In this document: one piece after another, positions 27,948 through 38,100 of the stretch
Numbering within the stretch: the stretch's first letter is position 1
How the letters are laid out: every line of letters begins with the position of its first letter
Source of the DNA: Nonomuraea turcica
GTDB taxonomy: Bacteria > Actinomycetota > Actinomycetes > Streptosporangiales > Streptosporangiaceae
Direction: 5' to 3'
DNA length: 64,000 nucleotides
NCBI RefSeq assembly: GCF_030718205.1
Contig: NZ_JAUZQF010000002.1
Span: forward strand, 372,001-436,000
Program-made: the position numbers and the translations under genes
The notes under the pieces: generated by a model
Database searches by the model: none
Told to the model about the DNA's origin: nothing
What the model saw: only the letters and a program-made list of their open reading frames with translations

Positions 27948-28763
27948 TCAGGCGGTGTCGCCGCCGTCGGCGAGCAGGGTGCTGCCGGTCATGAAGGCCG
28001 ACAGGTCCGAAGCGCAGAACAGGGCGACGCGCGCGATGTCGTCCGGGGTGCCGATCCGGCCGATCGGGCTGTTCAGCATGAGGTCGGTCGGCGGGATGTC
28101 GTCGAGGTTCACGCCGGCGGCCGCGGCCATCATCATGTTGCCCTCCGTGGGGACGAAGCTCGGCGCGACCCCCAGCACGCGGATGCCCAGCGGAGCCAGT
28201 TCGAGGGCCAGCTCGCGTGTGAGGCCGCGGGCGGCGTGCTTGGAGCCGACGTAGGCGGCCAGGCCCGGCGCGCTGCCACGGAAGCCGGCGGTCGAGACGA
28301 TGTTCACGATGACACCGCCCTTGCCCGCGGTTGACATGCGTCGCGCCGCCTCGCGCGCACCGACGAAGGTGCCGCGCGCGTTCACGGCGAACACCTGGTC
28401 CCATGTTTCCTCGGTCATCTCCAGCAGGGGTACGGCCGGGAAGATGCCGGCGTTGTTCACCCAGACCTCCAGGCCGCCGAGTTCGGCGACCACGCGGTCG
28501 GCCGCGGCGGCCACGGCCGCCGCATCGGTGACGTCCATGGCGACGCCGATCGCGCGCACCCCGTGGCGCTCGGCGAGCTGCTTGGCGGCGGTCGCGGCCA
28601 GCTCTTCGTCGAGGTCGCCGATCAGCAGGTCGGCTCCGGCCTCGGCCAGGCGCGACGCGATGGCCTTGCCCAGCCCGCGCCCGCCTCCGGTGACGACCGC
28701 ACGCCGCCCCTTCAGGGAAACGAGCTCGGCCAGGGACTTGCCCGACACATCGGCAGTGGACAT
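27948..28763 (-). CDS. Short-chain dehydrogenase/reductase
   Basis: 271 residues, classical SDR. NAD(P)-binding TGGGRGLGKA sits after a ~20-residue extension, NNAG is at about 104-107, and the catalytic tetrad is seen as S in NIVSTAGF and Y-x-x-x-K in AAYVGSKHA. D in IGDLDEE at the end of strand 2 favours NAD(H). It is transcribed after the tetR gene 17 bp upstream and may oxidise a sugar or an aglycone hydroxyl set free by the neighbouring glycosidases. The substrate is unknown. Confidence 0.88.
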   Translation of the reverse strand: MSTADVSGKSLAELVSLKGRRAVVTGGGRGLGKAIASRLAEAGADLLIGDLDEELAATAAKQLAERHGVRAIGVAMDVTDAAAVAAAADRVVAELGGLEVWVNNAGIFPAVPLLEMTEETWDQVFAVNARGTFVGAREAARRMSTAGKGGVIVNIVSTAGFRGSAPGLAAYVGSKHAARGLTRELALELAPLGIRVLGVAPSFVPTEGNMMMAAAAGVNLDDIPPTDLMLNSPIGRIGTPDDIARVALFCASDLSAFMTGSTLLADGGDTA

Positions 28764-28780
28764 GAAAGGTCTCCTTTAGT

Positions 28781-29419
28781 TCAGGAATGAGGGGCAGTGC
28801 CGGGAGAAGCGTCAGGGGTGACGACCAGTGTCATGAAGACCTCAAGGAGCCTGAGGGTTTCACGAGACGGATCGAGCAGGGATTGGATGCGCAGGCCGTC
28901 GACCATGGCCAGCACCAGAGTGACCTTCTCGTCCGCCGAAAGGTACGCGCTGTCTCGCGAGGTGGGCAGCGGGCTGCTGTTGAAGCGTGTTCGCATGCGC
29001 TCGCGCCTGCTGGCGAAGAACTCGTGCGCGGGATGCGCGGGGTCGGTTGCCGCGATGGCCAGCGCCATCCAGTTGCGCTGGTAGTCGGGGTCCTTGAACT
29101 CGTCACGGAGCACCGCGCTCAGGACGCTTCCCCCGGCCAGACCGGACTGGATGATCTGCTCCGCCAGTTTCTCCTCATCCTCTTCCCGCTGGGCCAGCGC
29201 GGCCAGGAGGAGTTCGTCCTTGCCGGAGAAGTGGCGGAGCAACGCCACGTGCGTCACGCCTGCCCGCGCAGCGATGTCCCGCAATGACGCCCGCTCGTAA
29301 CCGTGCTGAGCGAAACTCTCCAGCGCGGCACGGACGATCTGCGCGCGCCGGGCCGGGGTGGAGGCGTTCGGGCCCCGACGGCGTCTTGCGGGTTCCTTGC
29401 CCTGTTCAGGAGCGGTCAC
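28781..29419 (-). CDS. TetR family regulator of the transporter/rhamnosidase locus
   Basis: 212 residues with a basic, low-complexity head (KEPARRRRGPNASTPARRAQ). The helix-turn-helix ASLRDIAARAGVTHVALLRHFSGKDELL is clear. The C-terminal domain is helical with DPAHPAHEFFASRRERMRTRF. It heads a two-gene operon with the SDR and is divergent from the MFS-rhamnosidase pair. A 25-bp imperfect palindrome in the spacer is the likely operator. Confidence 0.88.
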   Translation of the reverse strand: MTAPEQGKEPARRRRGPNASTPARRAQIVRAALESFAQHGYERASLRDIAARAGVTHVALLRHFSGKDELLLAALAQREEDEEKLAEQIIQSGLAGGSVLSAVLRDEFKDPDYQRNWMALAIAATDPAHPAHEFFASRRERMRTRFNSSPLPTSRDSAYLSADEKVTLVLAMVDGLRIQSLLDPSRETLRLLEVFMTLVVTPDASPGTAPHS

Positions 29420-29494
29420 GAACGTCCTTCGGTCGGCTGCTGCACCTCGAGGCGGCGTCGCCCGCCTCGATCGGTCCTGAGTCTAGTATTGCTA

Positions 29495-29519
29495 AAAAGT
29501 TTCCACTGTGGTTACTTTT
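29495..29519. promoter_or_regulatory. 25-bp imperfect palindrome, probable TetR operator
   Basis: Arms AAAAGTTTCCAC and GTGGTTACTTTT flank a central T at 29507; 10 of 12 positions pair. It sits in an A/T-rich island inside an otherwise G+C-rich 208-bp divergent spacer. Its place between the tetR-sdr and MFS-rhamnosidase units makes it the best candidate for a common operator. Confidence 0.6.
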
Positions 29520-29627
29520 GCCTAGTGCGGGGGGCGCGCACGGACGCGACCGTCAGAGATTCCGAGCGCGCGCTGCATTCGTGGGCCTGCGCGCCCGGTG
29601 GCAACACCTAACCCAAGAGGAGCCCCA

Positions 29628-30977
29628 GTGGTCGAAGAACGACCGGACAGTGACGCCCTCGCCGTGGGAGCCGCAGCACCCCGCCCGGTGACGGGCGCCC
29701 ACGACGTGCCCGGGCCTGAGCAGGTGGACATCGCGGCGCCACCGCTGCAGCGCATCAGCGCGGGCTACATCGCGTTGCTGATGATCGCCAGTTTCGGGGC
29801 TTCGATCGCGCTGATGGTCCCGCTGACGTACGGGCTCGCCGTACGCATCTCTGACATCGCGCCGGGGCAGGAAGAGACGCTGGGCTACGTCACCGGCACC
29901 GCACAGCTGGTCTATCTCGTGCTCAGCCCGCTGATCGGCATGTGGAGCGATCGCACCCGGTCGCGGTTCGGGCGGCGCGCGCCTTTCCTGGCCATGGGAG
30001 CGCTTCTCGGTCTGGCCGCGCTGGTCGTCGTCGCCACCGCGCCCACCGTTCCGCTGATCGGTCTGGGATGGGTGTTCGGGATGATCGGCTGGTCGACGGC
30101 GGGCGGAGCGATCCAGAACCTGCAGGCCGATCATGTCCCCGAGGAGCAGCGCGGCCGGGTGTCGGCCCTGACCGGCCTCACGACGCAGATCGCCCCCGTG
30201 ATCGGCATCGGCATCGCCTACGCCGTGTCATCGAGCATGTTCCTGGTGTTCATGGTGCCCGGACTCATCGGCGCCGTCATGCTCGTCCTGCTTCCGATCC
30301 TCAAGGCTGAAGGCAGCTCGCACGATCTCGTGCACTCCACTCACGTCAGCGCGAAGGAGCTGTTCGCGAGCTTCGTCTTCAACCCCAGGAAATATCCCGA
30401 CTTCGGGTGGAACTGGCTCGGTCGCTTCATCTTCTTCATGGGCCTGTACTTCAACACGACCTTCGGCACGTTCTTCTACGCCCAGCGCCTCGACCTGCCC
30501 GTCAGGGAGGTCGCGGGGGTCGTGGCCTCCATCGGGATCCTGGGCGTTGTCGCGGCATCCGTGGGAGCACTGGCCGGCGGATTCCTGTCCGACAAGCTCC
30601 GCCGGCGCAAGCTGTTCACCTTCATCGGCGCGCTCCTGTTCGTCGCCGGCGCCTGCGTCGAGGCCTTCGCCTATTCGTTGCCGCCGCTGATCGTGGGCGC
30701 GGTGCTGATGCAACTCGCCATCGCCGTGTTCGCCGCCGTCGACCAGGCGATCGTCTTCGCGGTTCTGCCTGACCGAGCTCAGGCAGGCCGCTACATGGCG
30801 GTGGTCGCGTTCGCCCAGAAGATCCCCAGTGCGATCGCCCCGCTCATCGCCCCGTTCATCATCACGATCGGCGCGGCCGGTGCGGAGAAGAACTACACCG
30901 TGCTTTACCTTGCCGGGGCCGTGCTCGCTCTCATCGGCGGCCTGCTCATCCTGTTCAAGGTCAAGTCCGTCCGGTAG
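29628..30977 (+). CDS. MFS glycoside transporter
   Basis: 449 residues from GTG 29628, with AAGAGGAG eight bases upstream. A ~45-residue hydrophilic head is followed by twelve predicted membrane helices. The loop between helices 2 and 3 has LVYLVLSPLIGMWSDRTRSRFGRRAPFL, close to the D-R-x-x-x-x-x-G-R-R signature of glycoside/sucrose-type MFS carriers; the second half repeats it as AGGFLSDKLRRRKLF. It probably imports a plant glycoside by proton symport. The rhamnosidase gene follows after 51 bp and is likely co-transcribed. Confidence 0.88.
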   Translation: MVEERPDSDALAVGAAAPRPVTGAHDVPGPEQVDIAAPPLQRISAGYIALLMIASFGASIALMVPLTYGLAVRISDIAPGQEETLGYVTGTAQLVYLVLSPLIGMWSDRTRSRFGRRAPFLAMGALLGLAALVVVATAPTVPLIGLGWVFGMIGWSTAGGAIQNLQADHVPEEQRGRVSALTGLTTQIAPVIGIGIAYAVSSSMFLVFMVPGLIGAVMLVLLPILKAEGSSHDLVHSTHVSAKELFASFVFNPRKYPDFGWNWLGRFIFFMGLYFNTTFGTFFYAQRLDLPVREVAGVVASIGILGVVAASVGALAGGFLSDKLRRRKLFTFIGALLFVAGACVEAFAYSLPPLIVGAVLMQLAIAVFAAVDQAIVFAVLPDRAQAGRYMAVVAFAQKIPSAIAPLIAPFIITIGAAGAEKNYTVLYLAGAVLALIGGLLILFKVKSVR

Positions 30978-31028
30978 CCGTCTCCCCGCTGACCACGTGG
31001 ACCATGTCACCCGAGTTGGAGGACGAGG

Positions 31029-33665
31029 ATGAGCCAATCGCCCTATGACCTGCAGATCGACAGCGGCGGAGACCAGTTCGTCGTCTCGGGCCCCGCGCCC
31101 CGGCTGTCGTGGAAGCTGCCACGGGAATGGAGCGGGCAGGACGGCTACGATCTCCAGTTGCGCGTGGACGGCGTCGAGAAGGTGGTGGAGAACGCCGGCT
31201 CGGCGCGGCATTTGTTCCTCGAATGGCCGCTGCCGCCGTTGCGCAGCCGGCAGTGCGTCGCCTGGCGGGTTCGCACGCACAGTGGCGGACGGTGGTCCGA
31301 GTGGTCGCCCTGGCACGCGTTCGAGTCGGCCCTGCTGGACGGGGATTGGTCGGCGCGTTGGATCTCCCCGCAGGAGGACGACAAGCAACCGCGTCCGGCC
31401 TACGTTCTCGCCGGCGGTGTGGAGCTGCGGGGCGACATCGCCTCGGCTCGGCTCTACTCCACCGCGCTCGGCGTCTTTGAGGCGTTCGTCAACGGTACGC
31501 GGGTAGGGACGGCCGAGCTGGCGCCGGGATGGACGTCGTATGCCGACACGCTCCACGCGCAGGCCGCGGACGTGACGGCGCTGCTCCGCGGCGGCGGCAA
31601 CGACCTGGAGATCCTGCTGTCGGACGGCTGGTACCGGGGCAGCGTCGGCACCTGGCGCAAGCGCGACTCCTGGGGCACCGTCACCGCGGCCAGGCTCCAG
31701 CTCCACGTCCGCTACGCCGACGGCACCGAGACGGTCGCGGTCACCGGCGAGGATTGGACCTCGCGCCCCGGCGCCATCGTCGCCGCCGACCTCATGAACG
31801 GCCAGACGACGGACTTCACCGCCGAACGCGGCACGACCCGGCCCGCGCTCGTCGATGCGGTCAGCGCGCCGCCGATCAGCTGGTCCCCGGCCCCTCCGGT
31901 GCGGCGGGTCGAGCAGCTTCCCGCGCGTTCGGTGACCCGGCACGACGACGGCGCGTACATCGTGGACTTCGGCCAGAACGCCTCCGGCTGGATCACCCTC
32001 ACCGACCTCGGCCCGGCCGGTACCCGCACCGTGATCGACCACGGCGAGCACCTGGACCCGACCGGGGACCTGACGACGACACATTTGGACAGCCAGAAGC
32101 CGGGTGAGGCGGCGATCCCGTTCGTGCAGCGCGACGAAGTCGTCTCCTCCGGAAGGCTCGGCGAGGTGTTCGAGCCCCGGCACACGGTGCACGGCTTCCG
32201 GTACGCGCGCATCTCCCGCGCCGTGGACCCGGCGAGCGTGACCATGCAGGTCGTGCACACCGACCTGCGCCCGACGGCCACCTTCACCTGCAGCGACGAC
32301 GACCTCAACCGCCTGCATGAGGCGGCCCGCTGGAGCTTCCGCGGCAACGCCGTCGACATCCCGACCGACTGCCCCACCCGCGAGCGCCTCGGCTGGACGG
32401 GCGACTACCAGATCTTCGTGCCGACCGCCGCGCGCCTGTACGACGTGGACGGCTTCAGCCGCAAGTGGCTGTGCTCGGTCCGCGACGACCAGCTCGACGA
32501 CGGCCGCGTGGTCAACTCCTCCCCCGACGCCAACCGGCTCAAAACCCACGACGACCCGATGGCGAACGCGATCACCGGCTCGGCCGGCTGGGGCGACGCC
32601 ATCGTCCACGTCCCGTGGGTGCTCTACGAGACCTACGGCGACCAGGGCGCCCTCGCCGAGAACTGGCCCGCGATGCGGCGCTGGGTCGAGTGGGCACTCG
32701 CCACCGCCCGCACCGCCCGGCACCCCTCCCGCGTCGAACGCTCGGCCGGCCCACTCCCCCACGAGGAGTTCATCTGGGACGGCTCCTTCCACTGGGGAGA
32801 GTGGACCGAGCCGAAGCAGCGCGCTGCCGACGGATCCCTCATCGACCCCGTGATGAGCGACCCCATCGCCTGGTACACCGCCGACAAGGGCGAGGTCGGC
32901 ACCGCCTACCTGTACCGCTCCGTACGCACTCTCGCCGCCGTCGCCGAGGTGCTGGGCCACGCCGACGACGCGGCCCACTACCGCGCAACGGCCGAGAAGG
33001 TGCGCCGGGCGTGGCAGAGCGAGTTCCTCGACGCCGAGGGCCGCACGAAGTCCGGCACCCAGGCCGGCTATGTACGCGCCCTCGCCTTCGACCTCGTGCC
33101 CGATGACCTGCGCGACAAGGCCGCCTGGCACCTGGTTGCCCTCATCGACGCGGCCGGCGGCCACCTCACCACAGGCTTTCTCTCAACAGCGGACCTGCTC
33201 CCCGTGCTCGCGGACACCGGTCACCCGGACGTGGCCTACCGGCTGCTGCGGCAGCGGACCTCCCCCTCCTGGCTGGGCATGCTCGACCGGGGCGCCACCA
33301 CCATCTGGGAGGACTGGGACGGCGTCTCCGAGGACGGCACCGCCACGGCCTCCCTCAACCACTACAGCAAGGGCGCGGTCATCCGCTTCCTGCACACCCA
33401 CACCCTCGGCCTGCGTCAGGCCGCAGGCTCCGTCGCGTGGGAGTCCTTCCTCGTCGCGCCCGTGCTCAACGACGCGATCACCTGGGCCGAGGGCACGTTC
33501 GACAGCCCGCAGGGGCGAATCGCCGCCGCCTGGCACATCCAGGACGATCATCTGACCATCTCGGTCGACGTCCCCGGGGGCGCCCAGGCGCAGGTCAGGT
33601 TCCCGGATGGCGCCACGTTCCACACCGGTCCCGGCCGCTTCTCCCGGCGACACCCCCTTTTCTGA
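31029..33665 (+). CDS. Alpha-L-rhamnosidase (GH78)
   Basis: 878 residues with GGAGGACGAGG before the ATG. Layout: fibronectin-like N-domain (to ~110), Bac_rhamnosid_N-like lectin domain (SARLYSTALGVFEAFVNGTRVG; LAPGWTSY), beta domain with YIVDFGQNASGWI, then the (alpha/alpha)6 catalytic barrel carrying DIPTDCPTRERLGWTGDYQI, the conserved acid motif of the family, and TTIWEDWDG and SLNHYSKGAV. A C-terminal beta-sandwich ends the protein. No signal peptide, so terminal rhamnose is removed inside the cell. With the beta-glucosidase and glucuronidase it suits stepwise deglycosylation of flavonoid or saponin glycosides. Confidence 0.93.
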   Translation: MSQSPYDLQIDSGGDQFVVSGPAPRLSWKLPREWSGQDGYDLQLRVDGVEKVVENAGSARHLFLEWPLPPLRSRQCVAWRVRTHSGGRWSEWSPWHAFESALLDGDWSARWISPQEDDKQPRPAYVLAGGVELRGDIASARLYSTALGVFEAFVNGTRVGTAELAPGWTSYADTLHAQAADVTALLRGGGNDLEILLSDGWYRGSVGTWRKRDSWGTVTAARLQLHVRYADGTETVAVTGEDWTSRPGAIVAADLMNGQTTDFTAERGTTRPALVDAVSAPPISWSPAPPVRRVEQLPARSVTRHDDGAYIVDFGQNASGWITLTDLGPAGTRTVIDHGEHLDPTGDLTTTHLDSQKPGEAAIPFVQRDEVVSSGRLGEVFEPRHTVHGFRYARISRAVDPASVTMQVVHTDLRPTATFTCSDDDLNRLHEAARWSFRGNAVDIPTDCPTRERLGWTGDYQIFVPTAARLYDVDGFSRKWLCSVRDDQLDDGRVVNSSPDANRLKTHDDPMANAITGSAGWGDAIVHVPWVLYETYGDQGALAENWPAMRRWVEWALATARTARHPSRVERSAGPLPHEEFIWDGSFHWGEWTEPKQRAADGSLIDPVMSDPIAWYTADKGEVGTAYLYRSVRTLAAVAEVLGHADDAAHYRATAEKVRRAWQSEFLDAEGRTKSGTQAGYVRALAFDLVPDDLRDKAAWHLVALIDAAGGHLTTGFLSTADLLPVLADTGHPDVAYRLLRQRTSPSWLGMLDRGATTIWEDWDGVSEDGTATASLNHYSKGAVIRFLHTHTLGLRQAAGSVAWESFLVAPVLNDAITWAEGTFDSPQGRIAAAWHIQDDHLTISVDVPGGAQAQVRFPDGATFHTGPGRFSRRHPLF

Positions 33666-33819
33666 CGAACCGAGGGCGGGTCGCGGCCGTACGCTCGCCC
33701 GCTGGACGGACAGGCCGAGCTGAACCACGGCCTCCGCGTCGACGGCGCAGCGGTAGGCGGTGTGACGCTCTCCGCACCGCAGCGCCGGTTTGTCGGTGGG
33801 GCGATCTATTGTCCCGGCC

Positions 33820-35148
33820 ATGACTTCAGCGACGCAGGCGTACACGTACGCCGCGCCCTCCTCCCTTGTCGACGGTCGCCTCGGATTGGCGACCTCCGGC
33901 GGACGGGCCCTGTCCGGCCCGGCCGTGGCCCCCCGGTTCTTCAGCGGCGTGGTGACCCAGGCCGCCCCCGCCGCGGCGGGCCTGCTCGGCGTCGCCGATG
34001 TGGCGCTGGCCCGCTACCACCAGCCGCAGGCGCGGCCCGGCTGGGTGCGCGACCCCGTGGTGACGTGCAACGGAGACCGGCTGCGGTTCGAATCGTTCTC
34101 GGCCTGTGGCGGCGTGTACGCCCGGCTCGATCTGCTGAACGGCTCGCTCGACGGCGAGGTGTTCGACCGGGGCACCACCAACGTCGACGTGAACGCGCCG
34201 CTCCGGGAGGCGCTGGCGCGCATCGGCGCGCGTGACCCGTTGCACCTGGGGGTGGGCCTCGACGAGCTGGTCGTGACCACGATGGACGGCGCGGTCGTGG
34301 AGAAGAAGGTGCCGCTGCCCGAGCGTTGGTTACGCGGATTCGCCGAGGTGCAGGTCATCGCCTCGGGCATGGACCAGCGCGGTGAGCTGACCGGCATGGC
34401 GGCCGTGCGGTTCCTGCGCGGGCTGCCCAAGAAGGGCACGGTGTGGGTGGCGCAGGCAGGGCGTGAGCTGAAGGTCTCCGCCCGTCAGGTTCCGGGCTCG
34501 GTCCAGCTCGCCGGCCCCAACCGGCTCGGCACCCTCCTGCCGCTGCTGCGCTTCGCGAAGTCCCTCCGGGTGTACGGCCCGGCCGACGCCGCCTCCAGCG
34601 CCTGGGAGCTGGAGCTTCCGGGCATGCGCTACACGCTCACCCTCTCGCCCGAGCGCTGGCGCGGCTTCTCCGGCGAGGGCGCGGTGCTCGACGACCTGGC
34701 CACCGACGAGGCCGAGAACGACGCCGACGTCGTGGGCATGCTGCTCAACTTCGAGCCCGAGGTCGAGATCGGCCTGCTGGCCGACCGAGCGGGCATCCCC
34801 GCCGACCGGGTGCGGGCCGCGCTGACGCAGCTCGGCGTCGCCGGCCGGGTCGGCTACGACCTGTCGGAGGCCGCCCACTTCCACCGTGAGCTGCCCTATG
34901 ACAAGGACAACGTGAGCCTGCTCAACCCGCGGCTGGCCAAGGCGCGCAAGCTCGTCGACGCGGGCGCCGTGCACCTCGAAGGCGAGCTGGCCACCGTCCA
35001 CACCTCGGGCGGCGCGCGCCGGGTCTCGCTGACCGACGGCTCCTGCACCTGCGAGTGGTGGTGGGACCATCGCGGCTCCCGTGGGCCCTGCAAACACGTG
35101 CTGGCCGCCAGGATCGTCGCCCGCGCCGCCGTGGAGGTCTCCCGATGA
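33820..35148 (+). CDS. SWIM zinc-finger protein
   Basis: 442 residues from ATG 33820 (frame open from 33790). The C-terminus holds a SWIM finger: C409-x-C411, then C424-x-H426 (CTCEWWWDHRGSRGPCKH), a zinc fold that binds nucleic acid or protein. The first ~380 residues are unlike known enzymes and contain a helical winged region (VVGMLLNFEPEVEIGLLADR; VRAALTQLGVAGRVGYD). Its stop overlaps the start of the next gene by ATGA. In actinomycetes such SWIM proteins occur beside large helical-repeat proteins and, elsewhere, MoxR/VWA systems; the biochemical role is unknown. Confidence 0.85.
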   Translation: MTSATQAYTYAAPSSLVDGRLGLATSGGRALSGPAVAPRFFSGVVTQAAPAAAGLLGVADVALARYHQPQARPGWVRDPVVTCNGDRLRFESFSACGGVYARLDLLNGSLDGEVFDRGTTNVDVNAPLREALARIGARDPLHLGVGLDELVVTTMDGAVVEKKVPLPERWLRGFAEVQVIASGMDQRGELTGMAAVRFLRGLPKKGTVWVAQAGRELKVSARQVPGSVQLAGPNRLGTLLPLLRFAKSLRVYGPADAASSAWELELPGMRYTLTLSPERWRGFSGEGAVLDDLATDEAENDADVVGMLLNFEPEVEIGLLADRAGIPADRVRAALTQLGVAGRVGYDLSEAAHFHRELPYDKDNVSLLNPRLAKARKLVDAGAVHLEGELATVHTSGGARRVSLTDGSCTCEWWWDHRGSRGPCKHVLAARIVARAAVEVSR

Positions 35149-38100
35149 CCCTCTGGACGGAGATCCGCGACCTGGTCACTGACAATCAGGTCACCCACCT
35201 GGCCGACCGGCTGGTCACGCTCACCGAGGAGGAGCGCGCCGAGCTGGGCGGGCGGTTGCCCGGCCTCGTCAAGGAGCTGCGCCGCGCCCTCACCGAGCCG
35301 ATGCGCACCCAGCATCCCGACGACTTCGAGGAGATGGCCTCCTGGGAGGTCGGCGACCTGCTCGACGAAGTGGCCGACGCGCTGCTGCTGACCGGTGTCG
35401 GCATCATCACCGGACCGGCGGCCGCCGTGACGTGGATGACCAGCCGCGACGTCAACCGCCGGTGGGCCGGGGACCCCGACGTCGCCCAGGTGTGCCGGGT
35501 GGCGGCCACCCGTCCCTTGGAGTGGCGTCGTGAGGTCGCGGTCCGGCTGGCCCAGCGGGTGCGCCGTCCCGCCGACCGCATCGCGCCGCTGGCCGTGGCG
35601 CTGCTGCGTGAGTCCGGCGCCGTGCCGCCCCACCACGACCCGTTGGTGGCCGCTTGGCTGGCCGCGCCGAGCGTGGCCGGTGACCCGCTGACCCCCGTGC
35701 TGCTGCCTCGTGTCTTCGCCGCTGACGGCGCGGGCCGCGCCCTTCGTGACGAGCGGCTGGAGCCCCGGCCAACCCGCTGGCTGGCCACCGCCGCCCGCGA
35801 ACTGCCCAGGGAGGAGGTGCTCGACGGTTGCGTGAGCCGTTTCCTGCGCGGCGGCCAGGCGCAGGACCTGCGTTTCTTCGTCCGGCTGCACACACTCCTC
35901 GACCCCACGCCCGCGGAGTCCGCACCCCGCCTGCGCGACTACCTGCGGTTGTTGCCGTCGGCGCCGGGCACGGTCGCCGAGCTGGCCGCGGGGCAGGTGC
36001 GCGGGGCGATGCCCCTCGACCACGCCGACCTGGTCGAGGCGGTCGACGCGCTCACCTTCCGGGACGAGGCCAAGCTGGCCACCACGGGCCTGCGCTGGCT
36101 CGACCAGGCGATCCGGGCCACGCCCGAGGCGGCCGCCGACTTCGTGACCGCGCTGACCACGGCGTACGCGCACAAGTCCTTCGACGTGCGCACCCGCGCG
36201 GTCGAGCTGAGCTTGAAATACGCCGACCTGTTCGCCGACCACGCCGAGGCGATCCTCGACGGCGCCCACCACCTTCCCGCCGACCTGGGCGCGAAGCTGG
36301 CCGAGCAGTACGGCGGGGAGATCCCGGTCGAGGAACCTCTGGAGCACAAGGAGTTCCCGCCGCTGCCCGAGCTGCCGGAGGGGCGGCGGTTTCCCGAGCC
36401 GTCGATCTTCCCCGGTGACCACGAGGGCTGGATCGGCCAGGAGCGCTGGCTGGCGGCCTTCGTCGCCGGGATCGCCGAGGACCGGGCGAAGCTGTGCCGC
36501 AAGCTCAAGCCCCACGTCGAGCAGGACCAGGGTTACTGGCGGTCCAGGGAGGTGCGCCTCGACCCCGGCGAGTGGCAGTCGGCGCTGGCCGCCGAGCTCG
36601 TGACCCCCGGCAGCGTGCCGGAGCTGCCGCCCATCCAACCGGAGAAGTTCTGGGACGGGGCAAACCACTCCGTGCGCGTGCGCGCCCTCACCCGTGGCGA
36701 GGAGCCCGACCCGGAGCAGTCGCCCCGGCGGATCACAATAGGCGGCGCCTACCGGCCTGGCCGCTATCTCGACGACGACACCCCGCTGCGCGCCTTCTTC
36801 ATCACCTGGACCAGCGACGACGGCCCGGACGGGGCGGTGGCCCACGAGGGCGACCGGCAGATCCCCTTCGCCATGGGCCGGATCCACCTGAACGGCTCCC
36901 CCACCGACGTCGAGCAGCCGTGGTATCACGGCAACGACGACGAGGAGGAGGACGAGGAGCTCGGCGACGACAGACTGCCGGATCGCCTCCATCCGCTGCG
37001 GACGAGGCCCGGCGTCTTGTACGACGACTCCGTGGAGGCCATGCCGTCCTTCATCCTCGACCGCGCCTACGAGCGCATGGCCGAGCTCGGTGTGGACCCC
37101 GCCCGGATCGCGGCGATGCGGGCCGGGGAGCAGGTGCCCCCGGCGCACCCGGGCGAGCCGCTCGTACAGGTGACCGTCGTCTTCGTCCCGCCCCGGCTGC
37201 GTTCCTACATGCCCGAGCCGCTGCCCGAGCACGACGAGTGGCGGCGGCGCAACCGGCTGCCCCACCCCAACGGTGTCTCCCCGCTCCACGACTTCCTGCT
37301 GCACCGCTACGTGGAACTCGCCGAGGCCCTCCGCAACGGCACCCTGCCGCCGGTGCTGCTGGCCACGCCGACCTGGATGAGCGGCCACCTCGACCCCGAC
37401 GTGCTAATCGACCGGCTGGAGACCTGCGCCGCCGCCGGCGTGGAGCCACCCCCGGCCGACCTGGCGCAGGCGCTGCTGCGCTTGCCCCGGGGCTGCCACC
37501 CGGCCGCGGCCGACCGGGCCGCCAAGGTCGACTCGGAGGCGGCGCGCTCGGCCGCCCGCTGGCTCGCCGGTGACGGCATGGCCGACCCCGAGTGCGGCCA
37601 CGTGTGGCGCCACATGGTCGACGCGTCCATGGTCGACTTCGGCGACGGCGAACCGGAACACTTCACCGAGGTCCGGCTGCAGCCTGTGCTGCGGGTGACG
37701 GCCCCGACCGGCCATCGGCTGATCGACGAGGTGCTGCTGCGCGAGCCGTTCGACTGGAGGGTCGACGAGTCCGGCGGCACGCTCAGGGCATGGCCCGCGA
37801 TGCTGCCCTCGCACCGCGAGGTCGTGGCCGTCAACTTCCTGCCCTTCCTGCTGCGCGGCCACTGGGGCGCGTGGGCGGCTCCGTCGGAGATCGCCGGCCT
37901 GGAGATCGCCCAGGGCCCGATGGGCGAGTCCACGGCGGTGATCCTCGCCTTCCTCCTGGCCGACAGCGTGCCCGGCATGATCCCGCTGGTCCTGAGCATG
38001 GCCGCCAGGGGCGAGCTGCCCGCCGAGGCGATCGGCCGCCAGCTCGCGCTGGTGCTGCGCCGCACCTGGCGGGAGACCCGCCCCGCCATCGCGGCCCTGA

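Noticed and set aside
30228..33164. 978-codon open frame on the minus strand opposite the MFS and rhamnosidase genes
   Set aside because: Composition is Arg/Gly/Ala/His-rich without any motif, and it mirrors two genes with full family signatures; a shadow of high-G+C codon use.
34896..37388. 830-codon open frame opposite the SWIM and DUF6493-like genes
   Set aside because: No domain or ribosome binding site; the plus-strand genes have a SWIM finger and coupled starts.
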